DNA of 64,000 bases from Acheta domesticus (lineage: Eukaryota > Arthropoda > Insecta > Orthoptera > Gryllidae). Below are positions 11,690 to 23,731 of this stretch, piece by piece. Positions within the stretch are counted from its first letter, which is position 1; every line of letters starts with the position of its first letter. Both the position numbers and the translations under genes were made by a program. The stretch is taken from assembly GCA_031308135.1 (NCBI GenBank), contig JAHLJT010008756.1, positions 63,170,028 to 63,234,027 on the forward strand, read 5' to 3'. The notes beneath the pieces are model-generated. The model did not search any database. It saw nothing but the letters and a program-made list of their open reading frames with translations, and was not told the origin of the DNA.

Positions 11690-12830
11690 TCGCCCCACAT
11701 TGGGCGCACTTCCATTTCGCTCTCTCGGAGCAGTTGATGATCGCGTCGCTGCGGGCGCCGATCATCCGACGCCGCCTCCCCGCAGCAGCGCGCGCAGCGG
11801 AGCGGAGCGGAACGAGCGGCGGGCGTCGCGGGCGGACGTGTGGATATGCGGCGCCTCCGGCACTCCACTCGCACGCCGCGCCACTTCCCTGGCATACCAC
11901 GCCACTCCCCGTCCCTCCTACTGCTCCGTGCCACTACCCTCCACGTTCGGCCCGCCCCTCACTCGCCGACCCTCCCCTGCTACTCTCTCCCAGCCACTGA
12001 CTCCCCGCCACTTGCCACTTGCCCCTCACCGCCCGCCTACTCTCTCTTCCCTACCCACCCTCACCAATCACTCCCCGCCACTCGCCCCCGGCCCTCTCTC
12101 CCTGCCACTCACTTCTCCCCACTCACCTCCGCCATTCACTCTCCAACCCTCCCTGTCATTCTCTTCCCGCTACTGATTGCCCGCCACTAGCCACCCGCCG
12201 CTAACTTCCCGCCCCACCCACCTCACCACTCACCTCCGCCACTCCCTGTCACTCGCTCCCCGCCACTCGTTCCTCCCCAATCACCCTCGTCATTCACTCG
12301 CCGACCCTCCCTGTCACTCTCTCTCCGCTACTGGCTCCCCGTCACTAGCCACCCACCGCTCCATCCCGGCACCCACCTCCCCACTCACCCCGCCACTAGC
12401 CACCCGCCGCTCGCTTCCCGATTCACTCACCACCCCACTCAACCCCGCCACTACCTGTCACTCACCCCCGCCACTCCCTGTCACTCGCCCCTCGGCGCTC
12501 GCTTCCCCGCCACTCGCTCCTCCCTACTCACCCCCGCCATTCACTCTCCGACCCTCCCTGTCACTCTCTCCGCTACTGACTCCCCGCCACTGGCCACGTG
12601 CCGCTCGCTTCCCGCGCCACTCACCTCCTCACTCACCCCGCCACTCCCTGTCACTCGCCCCCCGGCGCTCGCTCCCCGCCACTTGCTCCTTCCCCACTCA
12701 CCCCCGCCACGCACTCTCCGACCCTCCTCCACCACATCTTCCTGCTCAGTTAACCCCGCCACTCATTTTCCGCTACTCACCCCTCGCTCCTCGCCCCCTT
12801 ACTCTCCGTCCCAAATATACACCGTGAGGT
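11690..12830. repeat. GC island plus degenerate CCACTC/CCCCGCCACTC minisatellite
   Basis: 11690-11860 is CpG-dense. From about 11870 to 12830 it becomes a pyrimidine-rich, loosely periodic array of CCACTCAC / CCCCGCCACTC / CTCCCCGCCACTGGC-type units, roughly 15-40 bp long and irregular. The 216- and 158-codon plus-strand frames (Pro/Ser/His/Leu/Thr) follow from this repetition. No gene is called. Confidence 0.8.
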
Positions 12831-12867
12831 GTATGTTTGAAAAAAGTTGGAAACTGAATATTTGCTC

Positions 12868-13033
12868 TTCGGGTGTCTCATGGTCAGCGTGCTAGCTTTC
12901 TGTGAGGCAATCCCTAGTTTGATCCCCAGCCGGAGCAAAAATGAATGAAGCATTCTAATACAAATAAAACCTCTCCATTTCTATAGCTGAATAGCGAAAG
13001 TTCAGGTAGGCCAAGTAAGATACGTACGGTGAT
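12868..13033 (+). mobile_element. tRNA-derived SINE, family S1 copy 1
   Basis: The tRNA-like head has an A-box region (TCTCATGGTCAGCGTGC) and a B-box region (AGTTTGATCCCCAGCC) about 30 nt apart. An A-rich junction and then an ATTCTAATACAA tail block follow. The same order (head, GCTAGCTTTC, B box, A-run, TTCTAATACAA, TTTCTATA) recurs at 52868-53050. The head also resembles the minus-strand SINE near 23.25 kb. The tail probably continues toward 13030, and its end is uncertain. Confidence 0.75.
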
Positions 13034-13640
13034 GGGAAGACGGTAAAGAAGTTCTCAAGTGCAGTTAAAAGTATTTTGGTTAGAATTACTTACTATTACA
13101 TAGATACGAACAACGAGTGACAAAATTGTATAATAAAGACTGCTAATAAATACGAATGCCCAGCTACCAGTAATGTGTGGCTCCAGGATTTTGAGGGAAG
13201 TGTTTGGATGCTTATTTCTCGCAGCTTAAGCTTATATTTTCTTTATTTTTACAACAGAAAAATACACAGCTGAATAGAAAACAAATTTATTTATTAACAC
13301 AGTGAAACTTCACTCACTAGTAATAGCGAAATACGACACATCATTAAAAAATTAGAACGACTTTGCCTAATATATTATCTTTTTCTTAGGTTAAATTATG
13401 AACGTTTTCTATCGTCAATGTCGATTGCTAACTGTTCGAAATCTAGCAGATAGTTAAAGACGTTCTCAAGTTCAGTTGAAAGCACGTCGGTTAGAACTTT
13501 GGTTACATAGGTACCGACCGTCGAGCGACAAAATTATGAAATAAAGGCTGACGATCACGTACCGCAGAAGTACCATGTAGCGATACCAGAAATATGATTT
13601 TAGTTCAGCCTACGAATTTTGTGAGAGTCTCATAAGAAGG
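13034..13640 (+). repeat. Two diverged direct repeat units (~190 bp)
   Basis: Unit 1 (about 13034-13220) and unit 2 (about 13452-13640) share, in order, GTTCTCAAGT.CAGTT.AAAG, GGTTAGAA, TTACATAG.TAC and GACAAAATT, then AAATAAAG/AATAAAG.CTG. Similarity is about 70% by eye. Unit 1 begins where SINE S1 copy 1 ends. No coding potential. Confidence 0.65.
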
Positions 13641-14030
13641 CTAAAGAAGCCGCTTACTACTCGCCAGCTGCACTATGGCCTCCGTTTGCAATAAAATAAT
13701 CGAAATCATCATTAATTCTTTAGTAAAGTATAAGAAAGCCAAATACCCGTTCATACCACTTGGTCACTAACATCTTGAAAAGAGAACGGGATCTAAAATA
13801 ACATTAGACGTATTCCATTATTCTTATGTCTGTCATTAAATAACACCTTTCAATGCTTCATGTGTTACGAACTACTTTGTTATCTCACTGAACACACAGT
13901 ACTACATATTCTATTTAAACAGACTTTCCTTCATTTCCCGAAAATGCTCCAACTCCTCAAAGGAGCGGGGCATCAATTATATCCCAAAGCTCCGATCAAT
14001 CCGGGCCTACCAACAGTCGTGAAGCAGACA
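13641..14030. other. Intergenic, no gene recognised
   Basis: AT-rich sequence leading into a GC island. Nothing to support beyond that. Confidence 0.5.
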
Positions 14031-14900
14031 ATTGAATTACTCTTGGCGCGTCCTCCCGCGCCGGCCACCATCATCGAGGCAATCAAAGGCCGGCGGGCGT
14101 TACGCGTCCCGCGGGAGGCGCCGGGGCGGAGGGCAGTCGCCACGGCCGCACAGTGATTCGCGCCAAGAGGAGGGCGGCGCCAAATCAAATAAACGCCCTC
14201 GCCTCGCCTCGCCACAGCACCAAACGGGGCTGGTGGTGATGGTGGTGACTGATAAAGGTGATGGTGGTGGAGGTGATGGTTGAGTTGTTGGTGATAAAGG
14301 TGTTGGTGGAGGAGGTGATGGTGAAGGTAATGGTGGGGATGATGGTGGGGGTGATGGTGGAGGTGATGGTGGGGGTGATGGGGGTGATGGGGGTGGTGGG
14401 GGTGATGGTGGGGGTGATGGGGGTGATGGTGGGGGTGATGGGGGTGATGGTGAGGGTGATGACGGGGGTTATGGTGGGGGTGATGGTGGGGGTGATGGTG
14501 GGGGTGATGGTGGGGGTGATGGTGAAGGTGATAGTGAAGGTGATGGTGGTGGAGGTTATGGCGGCGTGGAAAACTGTGGCGGGGTGATGGTGATGAGGGA
14601 TTAGTGGCAGAAGTGATGGTGGCGGAGGTGATAGTGGGGGAGATTGTGGAAGGTATGATGTTGTCTGGGGTGACGGTGATGGATGTCGTTGGCGGGGGTG
14701 ATGTTAGGGATTATGGAATAGTGGATGATGGCGCGGTTGATGACAGCGGAGGTGATATGGGCCTGAGATGACTGCGGGGGTGATGACGAGATGACGAGGG
14801 ACGGGGTGATGATAGCGGAGTCGATGATGGTTGAGACGATGATGGCGGAGACGATGATAGCGAGGGTGGTAGTGGTAGGGGTGACGCCGGTGGCGATAAC
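14031..14900. repeat. GC island plus (GGTGAT)n-type minisatellite
   Basis: 14031-14225 is CpG-rich with embedded ATCAAT/AATTAC motifs. From 14228 to about 14900 it is an imperfect GGTGATGGTGGG/GGTGATGGGGGT array, best ordered at 14330-14550 and decaying to the right. The 109-codon Val/Met/Gly frame at 14258-14587 is repeat translation. Confidence 0.85.
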
Positions 14901-15649
14901 GTAACTATGATGCTGTAATCTATTTTAATTCACACACCCCCTTTCAAAATACGCCATAGTTTTGATATTATTGGTGTGTAAAGAACTTTAGTATAACTTA
15001 TGATGCTGTAGCCGCTGCTGCTACTGCACAACTCCAATTTTCACACATTTGTCTGCAGCATTTTAGAATGTTGAGGAGGCTGTGAGACACATTTCTAATG
15101 GACTTCTATGTGAATGCTTGTAGTTTTACAAAAATCAACCGAATCACTTTCTTTGCTTACTTGCTTTCTCTAGATTACTTAACTAGTTATTTCGGACCCT
15201 CAGAGCAGGTAGCGAAACCGCGTTAGTAACTCAAAGATAAGGTAGAGTTTTCAATAGTAACGGGTATGGGAGCATCTGTAAGGAAATGAGTGGTGACCAG
15301 AACTGGGATGACAGCGTTGGTAATTAAGCCGTAGGACTGATGGGGATGGTAGCGGGGGGATGACGGGACAAGAGGCGAAAGTAATCAAAACGGGGTGGGG
15401 AAGTGACAATGACATTTCCGTTCATGGTGGTTCAGGTGGGTGTTGTTCAAGTTATGGCTTCGGCTATTTTGGAGGTTAATTAAGGAGGCAGTGACAATCT
15501 CGCTGACAATAACGGGGACGTTGACAGTGATGGTAACGGTGACTGGGGGCGAGTGTGGGAATGGCGACAGGGGACGAAAACGGAGTGCAGTCCGAAAAAA
15601 GGGCGGGGATCAGGATGTCAGCTACAGGGGCGATGGTGGGTATTAAGCG
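14901..15649. other. Intergenic, no gene recognised
   Basis: Mixed composition with weak GGTGA-like remnants toward the right. No gene supported. Confidence 0.45.
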
Positions 15650-16680
15650 GTGCGAGGTGGGGAAACAGAGCAGTAGTAGTAGAGTTACTACTGAAGATCG
15701 AGGAAGGAAGAGAAGGATAAGGGTCGAAGGAGGATCATGGAAAGAAGGGGTGGACAGAAACGGTAGTGAGGTCCGGAAAGAGGGACGAGGCGAGGTCTTT
15801 GGCGGCTAAACAGGAGGAAGCGAGCATGAAGCGGAGCGGAGGTCGGGAAAGCAGATGGGAAGGAACCAGATAAAAGTGCCAGGGAGCGCCCTAGCTTTTA
15901 AATATCGTAGGAACGAGGGGGTACAGGCGGATTGGAAGAGACGGGGAGCGGACAGAAAGCGAAGATGAGAGGAATAGGAGAGATACAAGATAAAGGGAAG
16001 GCTAGGAGGGGAGGGAAGCGTGGAGGAAGAAGGAAGAAGGGTACAGGAGTTATGTTACAGAAGGTCGGGTGGGGACAGATAGCTGGAGGAGGATTAGAAG
16101 GGGCGGAGACCGAATGGAGTAGAGAGGTGAGACGCAGGGAAGGGGTTGGGGGAGTGAAAGAGGGAGGGAAGGGTGGAGAAGGACGGGGCGGGACGGATGG
16201 AACAGGGCAGGGACGCTCGTTGTGGGGTTGCGGCTGAGGCCGCGCCGGCGGCGACGCTGCGGGGCGACCCGATCGCTCCACGTCAGAGCCGGTCGCGCGT
16301 CGCCGTCGATCAGCCACGCCCCCCAGCCCCGCCCCCGCCCCCGCCCCACCCTACCCCCGGCAGCGGCGGCGGCGCCCCGACCGCCCCGCAACTCGATTAC
16401 CTCGCGGCCACTTTGTCGGCCGGGTGTGAAGCCACTCATCATTATTTCAGGCGGCCGCTAACCGCATCAGCCGCGCCGCCCGCACCCGCGCCCAACCGCC
16501 CTCGCCTTCGCCCACCACCGCCGCCGGACACGCCCTTCCTCACCCTTGGCCCTCCGGCCTCCTCTGCGACCTCAGCCCACGCTAGCGGCCATGTGGTCGT
16601 TCTATTCCGATCGGCTCCTATTTCACTCGCTGCCTCCGCTCGGTCACTCACGCAAATCTCCCGCCCTCTTTGCTCTTTAC
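15650..16680. repeat. Polypurine tract plus GC island
   Basis: 15650-16195 is GA-rich (GGAAGGAGG variants). 16196-16680 is CpG-dense, with C-rich strings at 16318-16360 and the motif CTCGATTACCTCGCGGCC (16391-16408). The 173-codon and other frames are Pro/Ala/Arg-rich compositional frames. Same island-plus-tract architecture as elsewhere in the window. Confidence 0.7.
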
Positions 16681-16689
16681 TATCGAGTG

Positions 16690-18000
16690 GTTAGCTCAGC
16701 AATACCGTATCTGCAGTGACTCTGGCCGACACGTTCCAGAGTATTTGGAATGACTTAATAAAAAAACGTTTTTATACACATTCACTTTTCACATTCACAC
16801 TTTTCACACATTTCAACCCTACCACCGAGCAAATGCTCATTAGCAGGACATAATAAACATTATTATATTATATTACATTTATTGTTTTAACTTTTTGAAG
16901 TATCTTCTTTCAACAGACAACTGACTTTTTTCAAGACGTTTATGAAATGTCCTAGAAAAGTCACTTATACGTTTCTTTCTAGATGGTCTCTCACTGCATT
17001 TTGAATTTCTAAATGGGCCACGTACTGCCTTCCTTTCATGGGGGCCATTAGCTTGGGGGTCGGAAAACGTTCACTAGTGCGAGATTCAGGTGAATGCGAT
17101 GTGATGCAGTGGTAACGTGATGTGTGGAGATATATAAATGTGATGTGACAGAGCTGTCGTTCGATTTCGAGCTAGAAACCGTGTGACAATCGTCGGTGCA
17201 TAGGCCGCAGCGTTGTCGTGCAGCTGGAACCAGTAGCGGCTTCCGGAAAAAGTTGGACGAAATTTAAATGTCAATTAACAAACGTTTATTAATATTATTA
17301 CATTTTATTAATATTAAAAAGCAATCTGTTAAAGTGTGTAGAACAAATTTTTCGAAACATTTTCCGTAAATTAATCCTTTCAAGCCATAAAAAATACATC
17401 CCTTTATAAACGATACACTAAGAACAAGGCGGATTGCTATCATTGTTCACTGTCAGATTTATGGTGCAACAGGCACAAAATTATTACACTTTTACATTTG
17501 TACACCAACATGTATTGCGATACTTGGCCACAGATGGTATACGTTAGTATGTCGGGCAGCTATTTTGGCAAAATAGCGGTCAGACGTCGCGGTTTGGAAT
17601 AATACAGGCCTCGAATTGTGTACTGTGATAGACCATCACAAGCAGCTGCGCTGGCAGTTGTCACAAATTGGTAAGTAAGGGTCAAGACCTGATCACACGT
17701 TCCATAGCGTACTAAATATTCTCAGGCGGGAGAGAGTTCTAGTGATGGGTCTGGTCATAGCAAAGTATCCACAGTTTAAGGGGAAGTTGTACACGCCACA
17801 GGACCAACGATTTTCGTTTTTTGTGTTATTTTTCGTGAAAGTTTGCTCCAATGGGCTTGAAAATTTAATTTAAATGTCTAACCGCGCGAACTGGCACAAA
17901 CATATTTACGTTACCTGCCACTTTATGCTTATTGCCTTTTTAAAGAAATTTCTTTCACGAATGTGTTTCTAGAGTGGTGTGGAAAAGTTCCCTCCCAATA
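16690..18000. other. Intergenic, no gene recognised
   Basis: AT-rich sequence. No repeats matched within the window and no supported gene. Confidence 0.45.
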
Positions 18001-18400
18001 GTTATTTCTTTTCTGACATTTTGGCGGCATTATTTACGTCAATATTGAGTGTTGTAGTTTGTTTATGTGAGTGATTTTGTGAGTGGTTTTGTAGTGTCTT
18101 TAGCAACTACAAAATACTTCTACACTACCGTGATCAGCCAGAAGACCCCACGGTATTTTTCATACGAGAATTTGCATCAAGTGTGTAGTTTCGATTGGAT
18201 TATGAACATACAGAACGTTTAAAATCCAAAGAATGTACGTTGTTAAAGCAACTAATCAACAAGTATAAAGGTTCCATGCTTGATGTCAGAGCGTTACGCT
18301 GTTGCGCGGCATCATGGCCCCGTAATAATTACATGGGATGGGTTGAAGAAGACAGTGGAAGCTGTGATCCTGCGGGAAGGACGAAATAATCACTATCTCT
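18001..18400 (+). other. Possible decayed coding segment, unrecognised
   Basis: A 64-codon frame (18195-18389) has protein-like composition. Its C-terminal part (MLDVRALRCCAASWPRN...) is less simple than most frames here. Upstream in-frame residues (HYRDQPEDPTVFF region, about 18123-18155) are also protein-like but separated by a stop. It may be a transposon or retrocopy relic. I cannot name it, and chance remains likely. Confidence 0.2.
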
Positions 18401-19229
18401 AAAGCTGCCGACCTGCATACATGTAAGCAATCGGTGCGGTACAAATGTTTGTTTCAGTACGGACTGAGGGTGTTAGTAAATGGTAGTGAGGCGGGTAAAT
18501 CATGATAGTTTTGATAGATTGACATTGTGCAGAGTAAGAGTTCGGAGATGTTAATCATATTAAGTTATAATTGTGATTTTTGTAAAAGTAAGTTTGGGAT
18601 TTAAGCTCAAACAGACTCCGTATTTCCGAAGGGATTTATATCGGGATAGCTCCGTAGATGGGGAGGAATGTTTAGTAAGTCCACTGTCGATAGGTAGTCG
18701 CACATAGGTGTTTCACCGGAAGCACAGCGAGGGCCAGTCGTGTTCGCGTAATAATGTGAGAGAAATCATTGAATTACATAAAATATCAAATAGTCGAGGA
18801 TATTCCGGGAACATTTGGTAATATTTTTCTGACGATAGGCAAAAACACAATAATAGGGGTACCGAAGACATTACATAAACAACATCGAGCTCGAATACAG
18901 CCGAGAAGGACACCTGAGAAGTCAGCAGTAAGGTTACGAACTTTATTTCAAAACCGTACGGTGTATTAATGTTGAACAGTTATAGCGCTAATTATTACAT
19001 TAAAGAGCTCTATAGAATTTTGTAAAGATTTACTATACTCTATAGAATTTTGTAAAAATTCTATAATAAATGTTAAATTTGATTTCTTTTGAGAAAAGAA
19101 AATCTGATAATTTATTATTATTATTTTCCTCTATATCACGACTATCGATGTTGGGTGTCGGCTGAATATAAAATATACTCCAGGTTGCAACCAGCTACGT
19201 AAGGAGCAGATCTAGGGGCTGTCGGTGCC
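18401..19229. other. Intergenic, no gene recognised
   Basis: AT-rich sequence. A 19 bp segment CTCTATAGAATTTTGTAAA is repeated at about 19008 and 19038. Otherwise nothing supported. Confidence 0.45.
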
Positions 19230-19230
19230 T

Positions 19231-19672
19231 TTACAATACTTTGCGCAAAATGTGGGCTGTTCCAAATAAAGCGATTTCTTGCACTTCCCAGTCTTTTGAA
19301 TTACCTGGGAGTTTAGACAAGTTCTTACACAGATTTTGCGGTACAAATCCCAGAGCTCCGATAACTATCGGTACAACCTGTGTATTTACGCCCCACATTC
19401 GATCTCGATTTCCAAACTCTTGTATTTAAGACGTTTCTCTGCCTCCTTGGTAACAACATTTGATCGCAAGGTACAGCAACTTCGACAAGTACACACAATT
19501 TTTTCTCCAGATCCCGGATAACTACATCCAGCTTGTTAGCCGCTACCGTGCGATCAGTTTGAATTTGTTGGTCATACAATATTGTGTAGCGTCCAACCGA
19601 AGTCACCGGTTGTAGTGAGTGTTCGTACCACTTTGGGCATGTATTTGGAACTTCGTGGGCGGTACACATCTA
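19231..19672 (-). pseudogene. Frameshifted C-terminal endonuclease-domain remnant of a non-LTR retrotransposon
   Basis: Minus strand. The first part (19669 downward) carries WYEHSLQPVTSVGRYTILYD, then QIQTDRTVAANKLDVVIRD, then LVEVAVPCDQ. This fits the pattern W.....QTDR.I.ANRPDIVV.D...C.LIDVAVP.D of the C-terminal, PD-D-type nuclease-like region found downstream of many animal reverse transcriptases. After at least one frameshift, a second frame reads KEAEKRLKYKSLEIEI. A third reads VVPIVIGALGFVP and ends GTAHILRKVL at a TAA (19231-19233). That order matches the family, so this is a 5'-truncated copy broken by two frameshifts. Note D for P at the 'RPDIVV' position (KLDVVI). No intact protein. 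Confidence 0.75.
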
Positions 19673-19722
19673 CCATTGGAGGTAGCTACACACCCTGTCG
19701 TGTCTTTTCAAGTATTTAGTAA

Positions 19723-19747
19723 TATATTATTATTATTATTATTATTA
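19723..19747. repeat. (TTA)n microsatellite
   Basis: Short ATT/TTA run of about eight units, just beyond the truncated end of the minus-strand LINE remnant. Confidence 0.9.
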
Positions 19748-19749
19748 GC

Positions 19750-21449
19750 CTACAACATCGCATAGAGGGCAAAGGTCTCCTGCTTTAGTAGGGTTACAGT
19801 AGGTTGATATTTGTAAAATCAACACTAATTGTGACGGGGAGCTTCATAATTTATAGTAGTTGCCATCAATTCAATAGTTTTAAATCCACAGAACTTCCAG
19901 GAATCGTGATTCTGTTTAGAATTATATGTCCACATACAGCAGATAAGGCGAGAAATGTTGTATGTAGAAACCCATGATTGCATTTGAAAATGAAGTTAAA
20001 ATAATAATATTCTAACATCGAGGGAAGTTTTTAAACATAGTAAAGCAACCAAGGAAGTACTAATATTATTAATATCAGTAGGAAAAGTAAGAATGTTATA
20101 AATGGTCACCAATTGCAGAGCAAAATTAAAAGTTATTAAGCAGTTGAATAATTAGATATTGAAGAAATCAGGTATACTTCACTACACTACTTAGTCAAGG
20201 ATACAAAAGGCAAAAGAGGAGGTAGAAATGTTGAAAACAAGAGAAATAGTAAAGAGGAAAAGTTCTGAGAAGAATGTGTAAGATTCTAAAGAACCAGAAT
20301 ATATACCAGGATTGTGTCAGAGGTGTGATGTGACAAACTCTGCATGTCTCGAAAGGTTTTTTTCTCTTAACATACCTTTTTCTCAGGAACTGTAGCATAT
20401 AACTCTCTGAATTTGTCACTACATATGCATCTTGTATTTTCCGTAATTTGTTGTTTTTTAAAGCAGAATTCAATTATCCAAAACCCTGATATTGAGTATA
20501 TTTACAAAAAATGCTTAAAAACAGTATGTTGGGGAAAATATTAAACAACGAAAATAACGATGGATCGTTACAAAAAAACACTACATGTGAAGAACATTTC
20601 TATGAAATAGTGTGTAAAATTCATAAAACTGTTTTCGACATAAATATTCATGAACTCAACACAATATTATAGAGACGGGCTCTACACCCTCCCTTTACAG
20701 CCATGTTTTGAAGAAGATGGCGGGGTTGAAGGAAGGGATAGGTTTTGGTGTTTACAAACGGTAGAACCATCGACTGCAACTCTGGAAGGTACATTGCGGC
20801 TGTTATGGTGTTCGTGAGTAACTCTTTCGGAGAACGAGCGACATCGAATATAGTGTCCTGCACTATTACAATGGCCTGGCAAAGCATGTGATGGGAGACC
20901 AGAAACCGCTCTTGGTGGCGCTTCCCTCTGTTTTCCAGATTAGGCAGATAAGGCAGCTCTGATCTCCAGATAAGGCAGCGGAGACCGTCGCCACCAAAGC
21001 AGAAATGGTACCCTCCCCTGAAGATGGTCGATGGTACAACGGGTTTGGTGGTATCGGGCTGTTGTAGCCAAGATTGCGGCTTCAAAACCGATCCAAGCCG
21101 TGGATTTTTTAAGGGCGAAGAAATCCTTCGTACTCCTTCCTTCCGAGGAGAAGTAATGCCCAGTTATCCCGTATTGTAAATTTACTGCACGTAAAATACT
21201 CTCAAACCTACAAGAAGCCTCATGTAAAATAAAAAAAAAGTCATTGCGACAAAATTAATGAAATACACTACCAATATTTGACATTCACGAAATGTTTCAA
21301 AAACCATCTAAATATATTATAGTTGTATCATATCTGGATTTAACATGGGTAACAAATTTATCTGTCACCTAGTAATTAAGGACGAAGTTACTAAACATTT
21401 AATTAATAAAAATATCATCTACCACTTCAAAACAATAATTTGAGAGAGA
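19750..21449. other. Intergenic with one unrecognised 145-codon open frame
   Basis: AT-rich except 20680-21120. A minus-strand open frame there (20648-21085, 145 codons) is not low-complexity: mixed residues, several Trp and Cys, a GGYHFCFGGDGLRC segment. I recognise no domain, there is no splice or polyadenylation context I would trust, and moderately GC-rich DNA can give such frames by chance. It may be a transposon relic. Confidence 0.3.
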
Positions 21450-21595
21450 CAGGTCTCTCTCTGTCTCTGTATTTTTCTCTTTCTCTATCTCTTTTTCTGT
21501 TTTTCTCTGTCTCTCTCTCTGTCTCTCTGCCTTTTTCTGTCTGTCTCTCTCTCTCTCTCTGCCTGTCTGTCTCTCTCTGTCTCTCTCATCAACTC
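21450..21595. repeat. CT-rich imperfect simple repeat
   Basis: TCTCTCTGTCTC-type pyrimidine tract of about 140 bp. It resembles the larger CT/CTGTCT array at 39.2-39.45 kb. Confidence 0.85.
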
Positions 21596-21839
21596 TTCAT
21601 CGACCTTTGATCTTGGCAGAAATACAAAAAGAAGATTACATGGACGAGAAAAAAGGCGAAAAAAGATTCAAAACTTTGTGACTAGCATGGTCGAGTAGAA
21701 ATTATAAAATATTCTACATGTCTCTGCTAATAAATCTAAATATTCCCCAGTAGTAAATCTAGAACAGTTGGACGTTCTTTTTCTATCCACAGCAAGGAAA
21801 CAATCTCGGAGGCGGTGATCTGAAGGCGATCAGCCATCG

Positions 21840-22730
21840 CATTACCGGAAGATGGGGCTCCTACTCTCCCTCAGGAACCCTCCTCCCTTCAGGGAACGCA
21901 CCCGCCCAGATTCCGGGGCGCTAACTCACCGCGACAAGGCGAACGTCGTAATCAGGTTTGCTGCTATGACTGGAGACGCGCCACCGCCCTGCCTCCGCCG
22001 CTACGGTTCCCACCTCCGCTTCCGCCTCTTCTGCCACCGGCATCGCCTCCGCCTCCGGCGCCGTGGCCCGCGCCTGCGCCACCTCCACCCCTCGCTCCCC
22101 CAGCCGCATCTCCCCCAGTCACTCCTACATCCACCCCTAATACCTCCAGTTCCCCTGACCCCACCATACCACCATCACTGCCGCCGTTACCACAACCACC
22201 GCCGCCGCCCCGCCCCCGTTCACGCCCCCGCCACCGCCACCTCCACCGCCACCGCCACCGCCACCGCCACCGCCACCGCCACCGCCACCGCCACCGCCAC
22301 CGCCCTCGCCACCGCCCCCGCCCTCGCCACCGCCACCGCCACCGCCACCGCCACCGCCACCGCCCTCGCCACCGCCACCGCCCTCGCCACCGCCACCGCC
22401 ACCGCCACCGCCACCACCGGCGCCGCGCCGAACCGTACGGAGCGGTGCTGTCACAAGACGTTACCAGGAAATTTGTTTAACGCAACACTCCCAGCGGCGC
22501 CGCCCCCGCGGCTGCAGACCGCCCCTCCGCGCGCGCACCTGACAGCCGCGCAGCGCCGCCGCGCTAACGCGATTACACGCGGCGCGCGGCATTTGCAACC
22601 GCCCCCGCGGCGCGGCGCGGCACGGCGCGGCGCACGGGCAGATGGCGACTCGACGCCGACGCACAGTGGGCGGACGGCGCCGTCACGTGCGATTGGAGCT
22701 TCAGCCTTCACAGTAACAACCGTCAAGGAA
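21840..22730. repeat. GC island with (CCGCCA)n hexanucleotide array
   Basis: CpG-dense at 21840-22130 and 22440-22700. A CCGCCA array runs from about 22230 to 22415, with CCGCCCTCGCCA variants. It yields plus-strand Thr/Ala and minus-strand Gly or Val/Ala dipeptide-like frames, hence a 297-codon plus-strand frame (21852-22745). The flanking Arg/His/Pro-rich residues give no domain, so I do not call a gene, although a low-complexity exon cannot be excluded. Confidence 0.75.
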
Positions 22731-22781
22731 ATAATGAAGTGTTAAGCACTATTTTCCCTGGTCGGACCATACAGATCACAT

Positions 22782-22850
22782 ACGAGTAAATATCGATATC
22801 GTAAATATCGGTAAATATTGATGTCCTAAATATCGATAGTATGTGTGTAT
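22782..22850. repeat. AAATATCGATA short tandem motif cluster
   Basis: Four imperfect copies of (T)AAATATCG(A/G)TA spaced 11-25 bp apart. The core TATCGATA-like octamer is similar to the insect DREF recognition element (established knowledge), but here it is only a sequence motif in repetitive context. Confidence 0.5.
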
Positions 22851-22924
22851 GTAATTTGGTACAATAGTCTCTGTCCAAGCCTGGGCCTACTAGCGGCCTC
22901 CCGGCTATGCGGCCACACGTTGCA

Positions 22925-23262
22925 GAGTATATGTGATTAGCATCTAGGCATCCCTACGCCGTATTCTGGTCTTCTCAACCTGAGAAGTGAGTTTTCTCAA
23001 CGTCACACAGCAACATATACTAGAACATTGCAACGAAAACGCTCACTACAGTCTTGCTGGACTGGGAATCGGAGTATGTGTGATTAGCATATAGGCATCC
23101 CTACGCCGTATTCTGGTCTTCTCAACCTGAGAAGTGAGTTTTCTCAACGCCACACAGCAACATATACTAGGACATTGCAACGAAAACGCACACTAGTCTT
23201 GTGCGACTGGGAATCGGGGTCGCTTCATGGAAAACGAGCACGCTGACCAATGAAGTACCCAT
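22925..23262 (-). mobile_element. tRNA-derived SINE with tandemly duplicated 147 bp body (minus strand)
   Basis: On the minus strand the head starts near 23262: GGGTACTTCATTGGTCAGCG (A-box-like), then a B-box-like CCCCGATTCCCAGTC. It resembles the head of family S1 at 12868 and 52868. Downstream, a 147 bp segment is present twice, at 23072-23218 and 22925-23071 (plus-strand coordinates). Each holds GCATCCCTACGCCGTATTCT, TCTCAACCTGAGAAG and CACACAGCAACATATACTAG. The repeat junction falls inside the B-box/CCCAGTC segment, so the duplication included part of the promoter. Confidence 0.7.
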
Positions 23263-23731
23263 GAGGGTAATATCGACAGTACAAGTGAATTTAAAGAAAC
23301 ATTAATACAAGTTTAAAAGTTACATAGGAGGGGGATTTTAATTCAATTCAATTATGCCTTCTTTTCTGCGGCAGGGCTCGTGCCTTCAGGTCCGTTCTTC
23401 CGCCTGGCCGTGCAAGTTCCGTCACGCTCCTTTCACCTGCTATCAGAGAAGAGAGGTACCTTTCGGCCGACAAAACACGCAATTAGAATTTTGCTCAGAA
23501 GCTTCTTTAGACTTGAAGATATTTTACATGCAGTAAATTTACAACATGGGGCAGCCGGCTTTACTTCCCCTCCGGAAGACGTACGAAGGATTTTTTCGCT
23601 CTAGAAAATCCACAGCTTCGATCGGGTTTCATCCTGCTAACGTGGGTGAAACTGTCTGATACACGCTACCGAAACATTTTAGACACCGGACCATTTTAGA
23701 CGTTCCATCGGAGAAAGTTTTTAGACTTCCT

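Noticed and set aside
12177..12827. 216-codon Pro/Ser/His-rich frame
   Set aside because: Derived from the CCACTC minisatellite.
21852..22745. 297-codon plus-strand frame, the longest outside the gap
   Set aside because: Core is (CCGCCA)n translation (alternating Thr/Ala), and the flanks are Arg/His/Pro-rich compositional sequence. No splice or start context.
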